From Bacillus pumilus (lineage in GTDB: Bacteria; Bacillota; Bacilli; Bacillales; Bacillaceae): a DNA stretch of 37,324 bases. Position numbers and translations under genes: made by a program. Below the pieces are notes generated by a model. It ran no database searches, was not told the origin of the DNA, and saw only the letters and a list, made by a program, of their open reading frames with translations. This document shows positions 11,301 through 21,700 of the stretch, piece after piece (position 1 is the first letter of the stretch; each line of letters begins with the position of its first letter). Location: positions 1 to 37,324 of the forward strand of contig NZ_NKHG01000012.1 of assembly GCF_002744245.1 (NCBI RefSeq). Reading direction: 5' to 3'.

Positions 11301-14300
11301 CTGATCCTCACAGATCGAAATACCATTTTATCAATGGATACACTGGCAGATACGCTGAAAGCTTACAAAATCACAACAGGGTTCCTGACTGTACCGCTGT
11401 TCAATCGTTTAACAGAAGAACATCCAGAAGCTTTGTCTGGATTCGACGCATTGTTGATCGGCGGAGATGCTTTGTCAGCCGCTCATATTCGTAAAGCGCT
11501 GTCGTATTTGCCTGAAGGGCTGTTAAACGGCTATGGACCAACAGAGAACACGACATTCTCTTGTGTGCATCACATTCGTGAACTGGACGAAGGTCAGGCT
11601 ACGGTACCAATCGGTCAGTCAATTGCTTATTCGCAGGCTTATGTATTAGACGACCAGCTACAACCGGTCCCGCAAGGCGTCATCGGTGAGATTTACGTTG
11701 GCGGAACAGGGCTTGCACTTGGTTATCTTGGAGACGAAGAAAAAACAACACAATCATTTATTCCGCATCCTTTCCAAGAAGGAGCGCGTTTATATAAAAC
11801 AGGTGATATGGGTCGTTGGCTGTCAAATGGCATCATCGACTGCCTTGGAAGGATCGATCATCAAGTGAAAATTCGTGGACACCGCGTCGAATGTGGAGAA
11901 ATTGAAGCGGCTATGCTGCGCTTGGAGGACATGACAGAATGTGCCGTCATTCCGCATCAGCACGAGAGTGGTCATAAACGATTGATCGGTTATTTTGTCC
12001 AGAAAGGCGCATTGACTCAGCAAGACATTCGTCAAGCCTTGAAAGAGATGCTGCCAGATTATATGGTGCCAAGCTTATTGATCGAGCTGGATGAACTGCC
12101 GCTTACGCCAAACGGCAAGGTAGACCAAAAGCGTCTCCCGCCGCCAGAGTGGAGACCAGAAGAAGTGGATATGCCAATTGACAGGGCAGTCAGCGAGGAA
12201 GAACGAGTGTTAGAAAAGGTCTGGTCTCAGCTGCTTGGTGCTTCATCTATCGGTGTACACGATAACTACTTTGAGCTTGGTGGAGATTCCATTATTGTCA
12301 TACAAATGGTGGCACGATTAGCGCAGGAAGGCTACATCATCCAGCCGAGAGATGTATTTGAAAAACAGACCATCTCGCAGCTTGCCCATGCACTGAAAAA
12401 GGCAGATGTCGCGGTGTCCTATGATCAGTCCCCTGTTACAGGAGATGTTCGTCTGCTCCCTATCCAATCTTGGTTCTTTGAGCAATCTATGACAAACCAA
12501 GATTATTGGAATCTCTCGGCACATGTTGAATTCAAGCAGTCCGTGTCGTTCGAACAGTTGACACAGGTTCTCTCAAAGCTTGTCGATCATCACGATATGC
12601 TGAGAGCGGTGTATACAAAAGAGGCAGATGGAACGTGGAGACAAACGATTCGTGAGCCGGGCATCACTCCTTGTGTCACATCCTTTGATTTGACGGACGT
12701 TTCAAAAGAAGAAGCACTTGAACAAATCCGATTAGAGACAGGTGCTTGTCAAGAAACATTGTCATTAGAGCGAGGAGAAGTGATCAAGGCCATTCTTTTT
12801 CACACCAGTCATGACACGTCAGAGCTTTTCATCGCTGCACACCATCTCGTCATGGATGGAATATCGTGGCGCATTATACAAGAAGATTTATTAAATGGAC
12901 TGAAGCAGCTTGCAGCGGGGCAAGACGTGGTACTTGCAAAGAAAACCGCCTCCTATGAGCAGTGGGCAGATGCACTATATGAATATGCACAAACAGATCC
13001 ATTACAAGAGCAGGCCTCTTTTTGGCAAAAGATCACGGATCAAGAGGAAGAGGGTTCTCCTTTTCAAACACCTGCTCTTTCTAATATAGAAGAACATGCA
13101 GAGATTCTGTCTATTCAATTGACGAAGGAACAAACAGACATTTTACTGAGAAAGGCATCACAAGCGTACCGAACAGAGGTAAACGATTTACTGTTATCAG
13201 GTTTAGTACAAGCCATTGGTCAACCGATTTTGATCACATTAGAAGGGCATGGACGCGAGGATTTATTTGAACAGATGGATTTGTCACGAACAGTCGGCTG
13301 GTTTACAAGCTCTTATCCTATTTTTATTCCTTTTATCAAAACCGATGTTGAAAAACAAATCAAAGACGTCAAAGAAACCTTAAGAGCTGTGCCGCAAAAG
13401 GGCATCGGCTATGGCTTACTTCAATACATGACAGCATCTCGTTTACTCAAAACGGCAACGCCGCAAATGAGCTTTAATTACCTTGGTCAGTTAGATCAGA
13501 CAGATAGTGAGACAAGGCTTTATTTAGCAGATGAACGAAATGGACATGTACACGATCCGAAAGCAGAAAGGCAGCATTTGATCGATGTGTACGGATACGT
13601 TGGTAATGGTCAGCTTCAGATGAATTTTATGATCAATCGTGAGCTGCTCCAGCATGAAGATGTGCACCTGTTACCTGAACGGTTCAAAGAAAAAATGGAG
13701 GACATTCTGATGCATTGTGTAGAGACAAGAGGTGGCTTTACACCATCTGATTTCCCTATGGTTCAGCTCACACAAGAGCAAATAGATGAGCTTCCAGACC
13801 ATGTGGTGGATGTGTATCCACTTTCTCCAATGCAGCAAGGGATGCTGTTTCATGCACTGTTAGATCAAGCATCACAAGCTTATTTTGGTCAGGTGCATAT
13901 GACGCTCGAAGGCTTAACAGACGGTGAAGCCTATGAACAGGCATGGAATCTCCTCATCGAACGTCACTCGATTTTGCGGACAAGATTCGCTTGGGAGGGA
14001 TTAATAGAGCCTGTACAGTTGATTCAATCAGAAGGAAACATTCACCTCACTCAGCACGATGTGCGCCACCTGAGTGAAACGGATCAGAAGGAGGCAATTG
14101 AACACTATTTACAATCCGATCGTGCAAAAGATTTCGATTTAGCAAATGTAGATGAACCACTTATCCGCATTGCTTTATTCCATTGTGATGATAAAAGATG
14201 TACGTTTGTCTTTAGCTTTCATCATATTTTAATAGATGGCTGGAGCTTGTTCAGCTTTATAGAAGAATCCTTTGCGCTGTATCGCTCCCTTGTAGATGAA

Positions 14301-15455
14301 CGAGAGATCAATCTTCCTGCTGTGCGCCCATATAAAGATTTTATCGAGTGGCTGCAAAAGCAGGATCAAGAGAAGGCGCAAGAGTTCTGGAAACGTTATA
14401 TGTCAGGAGTAGAGGAAGCAACACCGCTTCCTGGAGACGGCGAGCATGCTTTGGATCATGGGGAAGGCATCACACAGGCTAGTGTCACACTGACGCCGCA
14501 GATGCAGCAGAAGCTAGAACAGATGATAGGCACGCAGAAGATCACGATGAGCACACTGATTCAATCAGCGTGGGGGCTTTTACTGCACCTTCATTCAGGC
14601 TCAGAGGATGTCATATTTGGAGTGACAGTATCTGGCCGGCCGGCGGACTTACCAGAAGTTGAAAGCATGACAGGGCTCTTTATTAACACATTGCCGCTCC
14701 GTTTGCCGATTGCACCAGACTGGACCATTGCCCGCTTGCTGGCATATACGCAGGAAACTGTTTTTCACATGCGAGAATTTGAGTATACGGTTCTGCCAGA
14801 TATTCAGCAGATGACCCAAATCCCGAATGGAGAATCATTGTTTGATAGCATTGTCGTGTTTGAAAACTATCCGATTGAATCCATTGAACCGCATGGTGTA
14901 CGCATCCTAGATATCGCAAGTCATGAAGAAACCAATTATGATTTGACCCTAGTCGCTGTGCCGGGAGATACGCTAGAGCTTCGGGTCACATACCGCTTAA
15001 ATCAATATACAGAAAAGCAAATACAGACGCTGATGCAGCAGCTGATTTACACGCTTGAAGCCATGACGGAACAAGTAGAGACGCCGCTCTCTTCCTTCAC
15101 AATCGTGACAAATGAAGAAAAAGAACGGATGATCAGCGATTGGGCGAGAAACGCACAAGTTAGCGTGTTGTACCCAGACCAAGAAGAGGTCTACTCAGCT
15201 GTGCATGATCCTTCCTGTGAAACGGAAATTTATGTACTGAATGAAGAACATCAGCTCATGCCGATAGGATTTCCTGGAGATATCTTTATTGGCGCAAAGG
15301 ATATAAAAGCACTTTGCGGGGAGCTTGCCGATTGGATGGAGGCGCATAAAATTCCGCATCCATTCAAACATCAAACAGGCGAATACCTCTATCCGACAGG
15401 GGATGTCGGCGCTTGGACTGAAACAAGCAAGATTCAGATATTGGATTGGATGTAG
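5322..15455 (+). CDS. Cereulide/valinomycin-type depsipeptide synthetase, first subunit (A-KR-T-C-A-T-E-C-pseudoA)
   Basis: A 3377-residue protein. Domains: an adenylation domain of the non-amino-acid type (TSGSTG 261-266, TGD 522-524, Lys of SGKIER near 636); a ketoreductase with its structural half (TGGLGGIG 914-921; Ser1051, Tyr1064, Asn1068); carrier 1 (Ser1267); condensation 1 (HHIVSDG 1458-1464); adenylation 2 (TSGSTG 1934-1939, A10 Lys2266); carrier 2 (Ser2323); epimerization (HHLVMDG 2507-2513); condensation 2 (HHILIDG 2967-2973); and an incomplete A domain, 3277-3377. Established knowledge: in CesA and Vlm1 an A-KR-T module loads an alpha-keto acid and reduces it on the carrier to a hydroxy acid. 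Here the Asp that binds the amino group is replaced by Gly (WMPLDHIGG). Inferred product of this subunit: hydroxy acid followed by a D-amino acid; the second A domain reads DAYFLGGTFK, closest to Val-type codes. The RBS AAAGGAAAGGAA precedes the ATG. There are no KS or AT domains, so it is not a polyketide synthase. Confidence 0.9.
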   Translation: MKPSTINLTSVHESMDAILQDVKSTILQTNKIERFAVFSREKTIRPRPYHLSHLFLDNHIEQEAAAESIHTQTAVPALADMPPALSYGGDLDVTKGAQTLQDVLTEAAKTTNGLTYIVNSENELTQSYTQLKGDAQRVLTGLRALGLQAGDPVFFQFSSNHAMVTAFWACVLGGFVPTLVSAAPTYREMNAAVKKLHHAWKLLEHPLILTDDTLIDEVQGLALLWHTDQLRVAAVEPMLSLERDTGAHPAAPDDSVFFILTSGSTGMPKCVEHSHRSVLANVKGTVAANQFSIEDVSLDWMPLDHIGGIVMFHLVNVYTGCEQIRARTDDFIARPLRWLDWMDRYRATKTWAPNFAFAMINDYEKEISSGSWDLSAMTCMINGAEAVVPKTIHRFLHLLAPHGLKGDVIRPAFGMSEISSAVVFSFAIERGDENSGVLTFEETSLTEQLRPAEACETGTVSFTELGKPIPGITIRIVNHQHELLPEDHIGRVQIKGPTTMKGYYQNDEANQEVFQTDGWFHTGDLGFLHEGRLTLTGREKDMIIINGKNYNNYEIEAIVEEVPGVETSFVAACSVRMEASASDELIVFFTPKLYEPSYIIRASQQIKSHIATKMGLSASRVIPVQKHTFPKTSSGKIERAQLKTRWQEGEFDEIIKEMDIRLENEHTLPDWSYQKEWIPAPLDAVEKQTVGDIVIFADTLGLADQLTSLLRIGQTYITVEPGQEYKQLTNTHFIIHPNRPSDYEQLFETLRSYGVSVKQIIHLWNYTNQEDTLHVPMAKQAQKTGSMSALFLTKAIAVYEEPVAITFVSAHAMKLPGDQAHHVEKATTAGLMTAVQHEWPFIEAQCLDFCLTESASDGSHASAIMTELTSEKHNHIAAYRGNVRYIPLLSPLHLEKEQKMKKPPFESYGLYVMTGGLGGIGRMLSEHLLTTYQAQLVLLGRKEREALSTEQQETLSLLEKRATDYGGSVSYETADITDALEVEATISRHEVAHGKRLHGIIHFAGIIQEELLADMTSVSLNKMYEAKVYGTISLHEAASKRQNVLFLSSSSARTLKGGMTVGAYCAANEFVEQFVHYQKLTSTVKPYCFSFSMWDEIGMSEGSMIKGILKERGYLPISKQAGFQTMLACLMTDALLIYTGLDRSKKEIQEMVHAEMQTEQAIYVFFKTDQTKAIEERLHQSIHTCLQPHISGEYSVHLYPEECWKETEDGMPDEAHFHELIEESGHEAEDRAPQTETEKLLAHIWSELLGVSDVSCGDHFFLLGGHSLKATQMLSMVRQRTGFEVPLAVLFEHTRLGELADWIDSHAKADEAIPMRKMEKAQEIPMSYAQQRQWFLYQLEPDLPFYNNTISFRMNGPLDLQILQNSLHHMVQRHESLRTSFAMSGDEPVQIIHEHIGIPELEVIDLSDLTSQEEKEQKAAEWAKREAGTPFQLENEALFRVKLIRLSTTDHLLLMSIHHIVSDGWSIGIVAKELSEWYTAAIEGREPHLPPLPIQYADYALWQKEHLTGEPLRKQLSYWKEQFATPVQDLVLPYDHPRPAVQSYRGKTKKYRLSKSLSDQLAILSKKTDSTLYMTLLSAFSTLLHRLSSQDEFVVGSVIAGRNRAEMEHLIGFFVNTLALRIDHGGNPAFTELLERVKETTVGAYAHQDVPFEMVVDELNIVRDASKQPLFQVMFVLQNLPLEASPMGEATSVLAIEDNDTAKFDLSLFVFEGAGGLQLSLEYHADLFADDTMDRFLRYYENLLECICEKPRQPIRQMNFLPEEEKHQLLYEWSGKAVQPAGPLLITERFEAQVRKTPDAVALEFQGEQWTYRALQEKVDRLAAYLQQRGVTPHEPVGLVIDRSPEMILGVLAIVKAGGAYVPIDPEYPDARIDYMLKDTGITLLLTKNEWLKKVSINQTELICLDQGYEEFLPEADVMPAALRPDGLAYINYTSGSTGQPKGVLIPHQAVIRLVCETDYVTLDEHTRILQIASFSFDAFTYEIWGALLNGGRLILTDRNTILSMDTLADTLKAYKITTGFLTVPLFNRLTEEHPEALSGFDALLIGGDALSAAHIRKALSYLPEGLLNGYGPTENTTFSCVHHIRELDEGQATVPIGQSIAYSQAYVLDDQLQPVPQGVIGEIYVGGTGLALGYLGDEEKTTQSFIPHPFQEGARLYKTGDMGRWLSNGIIDCLGRIDHQVKIRGHRVECGEIEAAMLRLEDMTECAVIPHQHESGHKRLIGYFVQKGALTQQDIRQALKEMLPDYMVPSLLIELDELPLTPNGKVDQKRLPPPEWRPEEVDMPIDRAVSEEERVLEKVWSQLLGASSIGVHDNYFELGGDSIIVIQMVARLAQEGYIIQPRDVFEKQTISQLAHALKKADVAVSYDQSPVTGDVRLLPIQSWFFEQSMTNQDYWNLSAHVEFKQSVSFEQLTQVLSKLVDHHDMLRAVYTKEADGTWRQTIREPGITPCVTSFDLTDVSKEEALEQIRLETGACQETLSLERGEVIKAILFHTSHDTSELFIAAHHLVMDGISWRIIQEDLLNGLKQLAAGQDVVLAKKTASYEQWADALYEYAQTDPLQEQASFWQKITDQEEEGSPFQTPALSNIEEHAEILSIQLTKEQTDILLRKASQAYRTEVNDLLLSGLVQAIGQPILITLEGHGREDLFEQMDLSRTVGWFTSSYPIFIPFIKTDVEKQIKDVKETLRAVPQKGIGYGLLQYMTASRLLKTATPQMSFNYLGQLDQTDSETRLYLADERNGHVHDPKAERQHLIDVYGYVGNGQLQMNFMINRELLQHEDVHLLPERFKEKMEDILMHCVETRGGFTPSDFPMVQLTQEQIDELPDHVVDVYPLSPMQQGMLFHALLDQASQAYFGQVHMTLEGLTDGEAYEQAWNLLIERHSILRTRFAWEGLIEPVQLIQSEGNIHLTQHDVRHLSETDQKEAIEHYLQSDRAKDFDLANVDEPLIRIALFHCDDKRCTFVFSFHHILIDGWSLFSFIEESFALYRSLVDEREINLPAVRPYKDFIEWLQKQDQEKAQEFWKRYMSGVEEATPLPGDGEHALDHGEGITQASVTLTPQMQQKLEQMIGTQKITMSTLIQSAWGLLLHLHSGSEDVIFGVTVSGRPADLPEVESMTGLFINTLPLRLPIAPDWTIARLLAYTQETVFHMREFEYTVLPDIQQMTQIPNGESLFDSIVVFENYPIESIEPHGVRILDIASHEETNYDLTLVAVPGDTLELRVTYRLNQYTEKQIQTLMQQLIYTLEAMTEQVETPLSSFTIVTNEEKERMISDWARNAQVSVLYPDQEEVYSAVHDPSCETEIYVLNEEHQLMPIGFPGDIFIGAKDIKALCGELADWMEAHKIPHPFKHQTGEYLYPTGDVGAWTETSKIQILDWM

Positions 15456-15789
15456 GAGGAGAAGAACAATGCTAGTCAGTAGACGAAAAGGAAATACAGC
15501 AAATCAAATTGTCAGAATCAACGGGAAACGAATCGATATGAAAGCTTTAGAGCGAGATATAATGCTTCACTTTCAACTAGAAGAATGTGCTTTGATCCCG
15601 AAGAAAAATCAAGAGGGAGGCCTATCGCTTGTGCTATTTGCACAGGCGAAGGACCCTTCGCTGACAAGAGAGGATTTCATGAAGGGCCCGCTTCATCCTG
15701 ATGAAGTGCCAGCCGCTCTTGTACTATTACCTTCCTTGCCAAGGGCAGAAAACGGAGCGGTTGATACAGAGGCGCTCCTCTCAGTCGAT
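15162..15789 (+). other. Pseudo-adenylation domain split across two genes
   Basis: After condensation domain 2 of the first subunit there is no A1-A5 core. Only a tail matching the end of the large A subdomain remains (a YVL..QL.P.G..G strand, IPHPF, YPTGDVGAW). The gene then stops at 15455. The next gene opens with about 105 residues that match the small C-terminal A subdomain (a VRINGKRID motif like KIRGYRIE, and ending ENGAVDTEALL like TNGKVDQKAL). The split falls at the hinge between the two subdomains. The ATP-binding motifs are absent, so it should not activate a substrate. It may serve as a structural connector or docking element between the subunits. Whether CesA/CesB share it I cannot check here, though their lengths are similar. 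Confidence 0.75.
15453..15468 (+). promoter_or_regulatory. Ribosome binding site that fixes the start of the second subunit
   Basis: AGGAGGA at 15454-15460 lies 8 bases before the ATG at 15469 and overlaps the TAG stop of the first subunit. An in-frame ATG at 15325 would add 48 residues that are the out-of-frame shadow of the upstream gene, so 15469 is preferred. Confidence 0.85.
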
Positions 15790-18700
15790 GTACTGCATGA
15801 AGAGGAAATGAGAAAGATAGAGGAACGCATCAAAGCGATTGAAGGAGTATCGGACGCTGCTGCTTTTATTGAGAGTGAGACAGTAAAACAAACGCCCTAT
15901 CACCTGGATGACTTATTCTCTGATAGACAGCGTACTCAAGGAAACGGTTCGATATCAAAGGATGAAGTCAACCAAACAAAACAATCATCCGCACATGAAA
16001 AACCGCCAGCACTTGTTTACGGCGGTGATGTCATCGGAAAACCAGGTACACCTGTCACACTGACAGAAGTGCTGATTCGCGCCGCCTTTATGTCGCCTGA
16101 TCGCGGGGTGACCTATATCAAAGAAGGTGGGCGAACTGTTACCCAAACCTATCCTGAACTATTAACAGGTGCGGAACGTGTTCTGTCTGGATTAAGAGCG
16201 GCAGGGCTAAAAAACGGCGATCAAGTGTTACTTCAATTGAAGGATCATCAAGATTTTATCACGGTGTTCTGGGGCTGTATTCTTGGAGGAATCATTCCAA
16301 CCCCAGTTTCTGTGCCGCCTGTTTATGATGAAATGAATCAAGGTGTGAACAAGCTAAAGGGCGTATTTCAGCTGCAAAATGAACCTTTCATCATTACAAA
16401 CGAAGCGAGTGCTGAGGACATTGCTGGGCTGCGTGAGACGTTTGAATCGGAAGCGATTCCTGTTTTAACCATAGAAACATTGCTTGCCTGTGAACCAGAT
16501 GAACAGCATTACGAGCCGGAGCCGGGTGAGCCTGTGCTTCAGCTGCTTTCCTCAGGAAGTACGGGTGTACCAAAGTGTATCCGTCACAACCATCAAAGTA
16601 TTTTATCTAGAATCATCTCCTTTGAGCAGGCAAATGGCTTTACGCATGAGGATGTGTCGCTCAACTGGATGCCACTTGATCATGTAGGAGGCATTGTCAT
16701 GTTTCATGTACATGATGTCTATCTTGGCTGCCAGCAGATTAGTCCATCCATTGATCAATTTATTGAGCGGCCGATGGTATGGCTTGAGTGGGTAGAAACA
16801 TACGGCGTGACAAGAACGTGGGCACCAAACTTTGCTTTTGCCATGATGAATGAATATGAGGACGAGATTCGCAAAGGGCATTGGGATCTCTCCACTCTTA
16901 CGTATATCATGAATGCAGCCGAAGCGGTTGTTCCAAAAGTGACGCAGCGTTTCATGCACATCATGGGTCAGCACGGATTAAGCCGTCATGCGATGGTGCC
17001 GGCTTACGGCATGTCAGAAACATCCTCGGCCATTGTCCAGTCAAAGGAATTCATGCGGCGTGAGGATGGGGACGGACAGCTGATCATCGACCAGACCTCA
17101 TTAACAAGTGAGATTCAATATGTGACGCATGATCATCCACACAAGATCATGTTTACAGAAGTAGGTGCACCGATTCCTTCTGTGTGGATTCGAATTGTAG
17201 ATGAGCATCACCAAGTGCTGCCAGAAGACCAGGTGGGGCGCTTGCAGGTGAAGAGTCCAACAATTATGATGGGCTACTATCAAAATGAGGAAGCCAATCA
17301 AGAAGTATTTGCGGAAAACGGCTGGTTTCACACAGGGGATTTAGGGTTTATCCATGAAGGGCGTCTTGTCCTCACAGGTCGTGAAAAGGACATCATCGTC
17401 ATCAATGGAGCGAACTATTTGAATTATGAAATTGAAGCCGTTGTCGAAGAGATTGAAGGGGTTGAAGTCACCTTTGCTGCTGCGTACGGCATTTACAACC
17501 CAGAATCAAGCAATGATACGCTCGCCGTCTTTTTTGTCTCACAAAAGGATTCGATAGAGGAACAAATCATGATGATTCAGCAGATTAGAGAAGCAATCAT
17601 TCGTAAAGTGGGAATAGAGCCTGATCACATCATTCCAGTTGAAAAAGACCAATTTCCGAAAACAGAGAGTGGAAAAATTCAACGTGCCCAGCTAGGTGCT
17701 GCGCTTAAAGATGGCGTATTTCGTGACATTGAACGTGCACTTGATCTTGCTTCCGAAAATGAACAAACACTCCCAGATTGGTTTTATAAACGCATGTGGA
17801 CAAAGGAAAATATCGGTCCGTCCCAGCCGGTTTCCACTGATCATGTACTCGTTTTTGAGGATGAAAAAGGACTTTACCAATCGCTTTATGCCCAGTTTGA
17901 ACAAATGAATCAGCCCTATGTTTCTGTGAAAAAAGGGCATGAATTTTTACGCCTGTCAAAAGGAATGTATCAGATGAACCCTAGAATCAAGGGGGATTAC
18001 GTCAGGCTCGTTGCAGCGCTTGAAGCAGATGAACTAAAGATTGACCGAATGCTCCATTTGTGGAATGTGTCAGACAAAGAAGAAATCGCTGATCCTGCGC
18101 AGTTTAAAGAGCTGCATGCCTTCACCAGCCTATCTATTTTGTATCTGTATCAAGCACTGAGACAAGAAAACAAAGAACCGATCCGTCTCGCCGTTGTGAC
18201 GAAAGGTGGTCAATTTGTGAAGCCGCAAGATGAGCTGCATGTTGAGAAAACGGCGCTTGTCGGTCTATTAAAAACCATCCCGCAAGAATGGGAAGGGGCA
18301 GAGGTGTCTCATATTGATATTGAAGCGGACGATGTGGAACAGGATGCCAAGCGCATTGTGGACGAATTGTCTGCGATTCATATGAAAGCAGAGGTATCTT
18401 ATCGACAGGGCCATCGACTCGTACCAAAGCTGGAAAAAGTCGATATGATCGAGGCACCTCAAACAGAAGGATTTTTAGAATATGAAGGCGTGTACTTGCT
18501 GACTGGCGGACTTGGCGGCATTGGGTTTGAGCTGTCTAAGCAGATGCTCCAATTTGGCTTAAAGCTCGTGTTAATTGGTCGAACATCCCTTCAAGAAGAT
18601 AGGGAAAAGGATGAGGCATTCTCACAGCTTAAAGGTCTTGGAGACATCATCTATGTACAAGCGGATGTGACCCAATTATCCGACGTCGAAAAGGCGATTT

Positions 18701-21700
18701 ATGAGGCGGAAAAGCATTTTGGACAGTCGATCAGAGGAGTGCTGCATTTAGCCGGGGCTGGCAATGTATCTGAACATTTTCAGCATGTGGACAAGTATAC
18801 TCTGGCTCATACGTCAGAAGAAGATTTTACAAGTGAACTTTCAGGAAAAGCAGACGGTGCTTGGGTCTTACAGGAAGCCTTTAAGCATGATCCGACAGCA
18901 CAATTCGTCTTTTTTGGATCGGTGAATGGCTTTTTTGGCGGTACAACATTTGGGGCATACTCTGCGGCGAACAGCTTTTTAGATGGACTCGCGCACGCCC
19001 TTACCTTTCATGAAGGAAGAAGAGCGATCTGCTTGAACTTCAGCATGTGGGATAATCTTGGTTTGTCTAAGGGACATACAGGGGCGGCACTAACCATTCG
19101 CAAGGGATTTCAATTGATTGGAAAGAAACAAGGTCTACATTCATTATGTTTAGGTGTTCGGCTGAATGAAGCGCACCTATTTATCGGCCTAGATGGGGCG
19201 AATCAAGAGATCGCTAGGCATCTTCAACCAGCTCCAATGCCGCGTTTTGAAAAAAAGCTTTATTATACGGTTCAGCCTGGCAAAGAAATGCATGCTGACG
19301 AGATCATAGGCGTAACAGAGGATAACTGGAACATCAGGCAAGTGCCAGATATACCGAAAAAACAAGATGGGTCTATTGATCACGAAGTCCTCAAACGGCT
19401 TTATCACAAAAATGCCATACAGCTTGAAAAACAATGGCCAGAAACGAAGACAGAGCAAATGCTTGCGGCTATATGGGAGGATATATTAGAAGTAGGTCGT
19501 GTGTACAAAGAAGATCAATTTTTTGATCTTGGCGGACATTCATTAAAGGCGACTCAAACGATTTCCCGCATCAATCATGAGTTTTCCATCAAGGCACCAC
19601 TAAAAATATTATTTGAAAGCAAAAATCTGGCACACTTGGCACAAATGGTTGAGGACATCAAAAGAGCACCAGCCGTTAAGGAAGTGAAAATTTCGAAGGT
19701 AGAAAAGCAGCCAAGCTATGAGCTGTCTCATGCTCAGCAGCGTATTTGGTTCTTATCAACATTAGAAAAAGGCCACCATTACAATATTTTAGGTGCTTGG
19801 AAGCTAACAGGACGATTACACATTCAAGCATTAACGAAAGCGATTGGTCTCTTAACGAAACGTCATGAGGCATTGCGTGCAACTTTTCAGTCACTAAGCG
19901 GAAAGCCAGTTCAAGTCATTCGTGAAGACCTTCCGCCATCAGTGACAGTCGCGAATTTCTCATTATTTAATGAAAAAACAAGAGCGAGAAGATTGGAGCA
20001 GCTGATTCAGCAAGAAGCGAACCGCATCTATGATCTAGAAAGAGGTCCGCTTGCGCAGTGGACGATTGTTGATATGGGCAAAGAGGAATATTACTTGCTT
20101 TGCGCGCAGCATCATATCATTTCAGATGCATGGTCGCTCAGCCTGCTCATTCAGGAATTAGAAGTTGTGTATGACGCTTTGCTTGCAGAGAAGAACCCTC
20201 AGCTTCCGGTGCTTGAGGTCGAATGGACAGATTATGTTCATTGGCAAAATGACCAATTAAAGCAACATCAAGCTGACCAAGACTATTGGCTCGATACCTT
20301 AAAAGGTGAACTTCCGGTGTTAGAGCTTCCGTTTGACCGCCCTCGTCCACCGGTTCAAACATTCAACGGGGCTACAGAGCAAATCGTCATAGATGAACCG
20401 CTTGTCCGGCGTTTACAGGCCTTGTCCAAGCAGCAGGGCACAACGTTGTTCATGACCATGCTGTCAGCGTATTACGTCCTGCTTCACAAGCTGTCAGGTC
20501 AAACAGATGTGATTGTTGGGTCGCCTATCGCAGGGCGTGATGTCGAACAATCAGAGAAGCTTGTTGGTATGTTTGTGAATACACTTGCACTGAGACAGGA
20601 CGTCTCAAATGCACACACATTTGCTGATTTACTGGAAAAGGTGAAAGAGATGACGCTAAAAGCCTTTGAACATCAGCATTATCCATTCGACAAGCTTGTG
20701 GATGACCTTTCGATTGATAGAGATTTAAGTCGTTCACCCATTTTCCAAGTTGCCATGGGATATGTGACAGACTCGTTAGATGTGAAACTAAAAGGGCTGA
20801 CATCTGAGCATGTGATGGTCCATCATACAGTGTCTAAATTTGATCTCACCCTGCATGTATTTGAGCAGGAAGATCAGCTGTCTATTCATGTGGAATATAA
20901 TACGGATTTATTTAATCAAGAAACAATCCATCGTTATATGAATTATTATCTCCATCTGTTAGACGGCATGACAGCTCAGCCTGAACGCACATTTGCTGAT
21001 TTTTGCTTAATGGATAAAGCGGAACAGGATGCCATGCTCATAGGGAAAAATCAAACCGATACGTCTTATCCAAAGCGAACACTTCAAGATCTGTTTGAAG
21101 AACAGGTGCAGCGTGACCCGTTTCGCATTGCTTTATCCTATATGGAGGAGCACATGACGTATCAAGAATTGAATGAGAAGGCGACAAAGCTTGCTGCTTA
21201 CTTGCAGTCAAAAGGTATTGGACCAGGTTCACTTGTACCTATGCTCTTTGATCGTTCCTTTGACATGATTGTCTCAGTTCTAGGTATCGTCAAGTCGGGT
21301 GCTGCTTATGTTCCGATGTCACCTGAATATCCAGATGCACGAATTCGTCTGATCGTCCATGATACGCAAAGTGATATGATCTTAACCCAGTCTCATCTTG
21401 CAGATCGTCTAGAGGGTCTGAACAGCACAAAGATTGAAATGGATAAGCCGTTACCAGAAACAGGCGCAGTATATCAAAGAGAAAAATCGATCATAGGTGA
21501 AGATCAACTGGCCTATGTCAACTACACATCAGGATCAACAGGAACACCTAAAGGCGTGATGCTCCCGCATGCAGGAGTTGTTCGCTTGGTGAGGGAAACG
21601 AACTATATTGAACTAGGTTCAGAAGATAAGATGCTTCAGCTATCAAACTATGCATTTGATGCCTTTACATTTGAATTATGGGGAATGCTGCTGAATGGCG

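Noticed and set aside
15325..15468. An in-frame ATG giving the second synthetase subunit 48 extra residues
   Set aside because: The extra part overlaps the first subunit's gene in another frame and looks like non-protein sequence; AGGAGGA before the ATG at 15469 is decisive.
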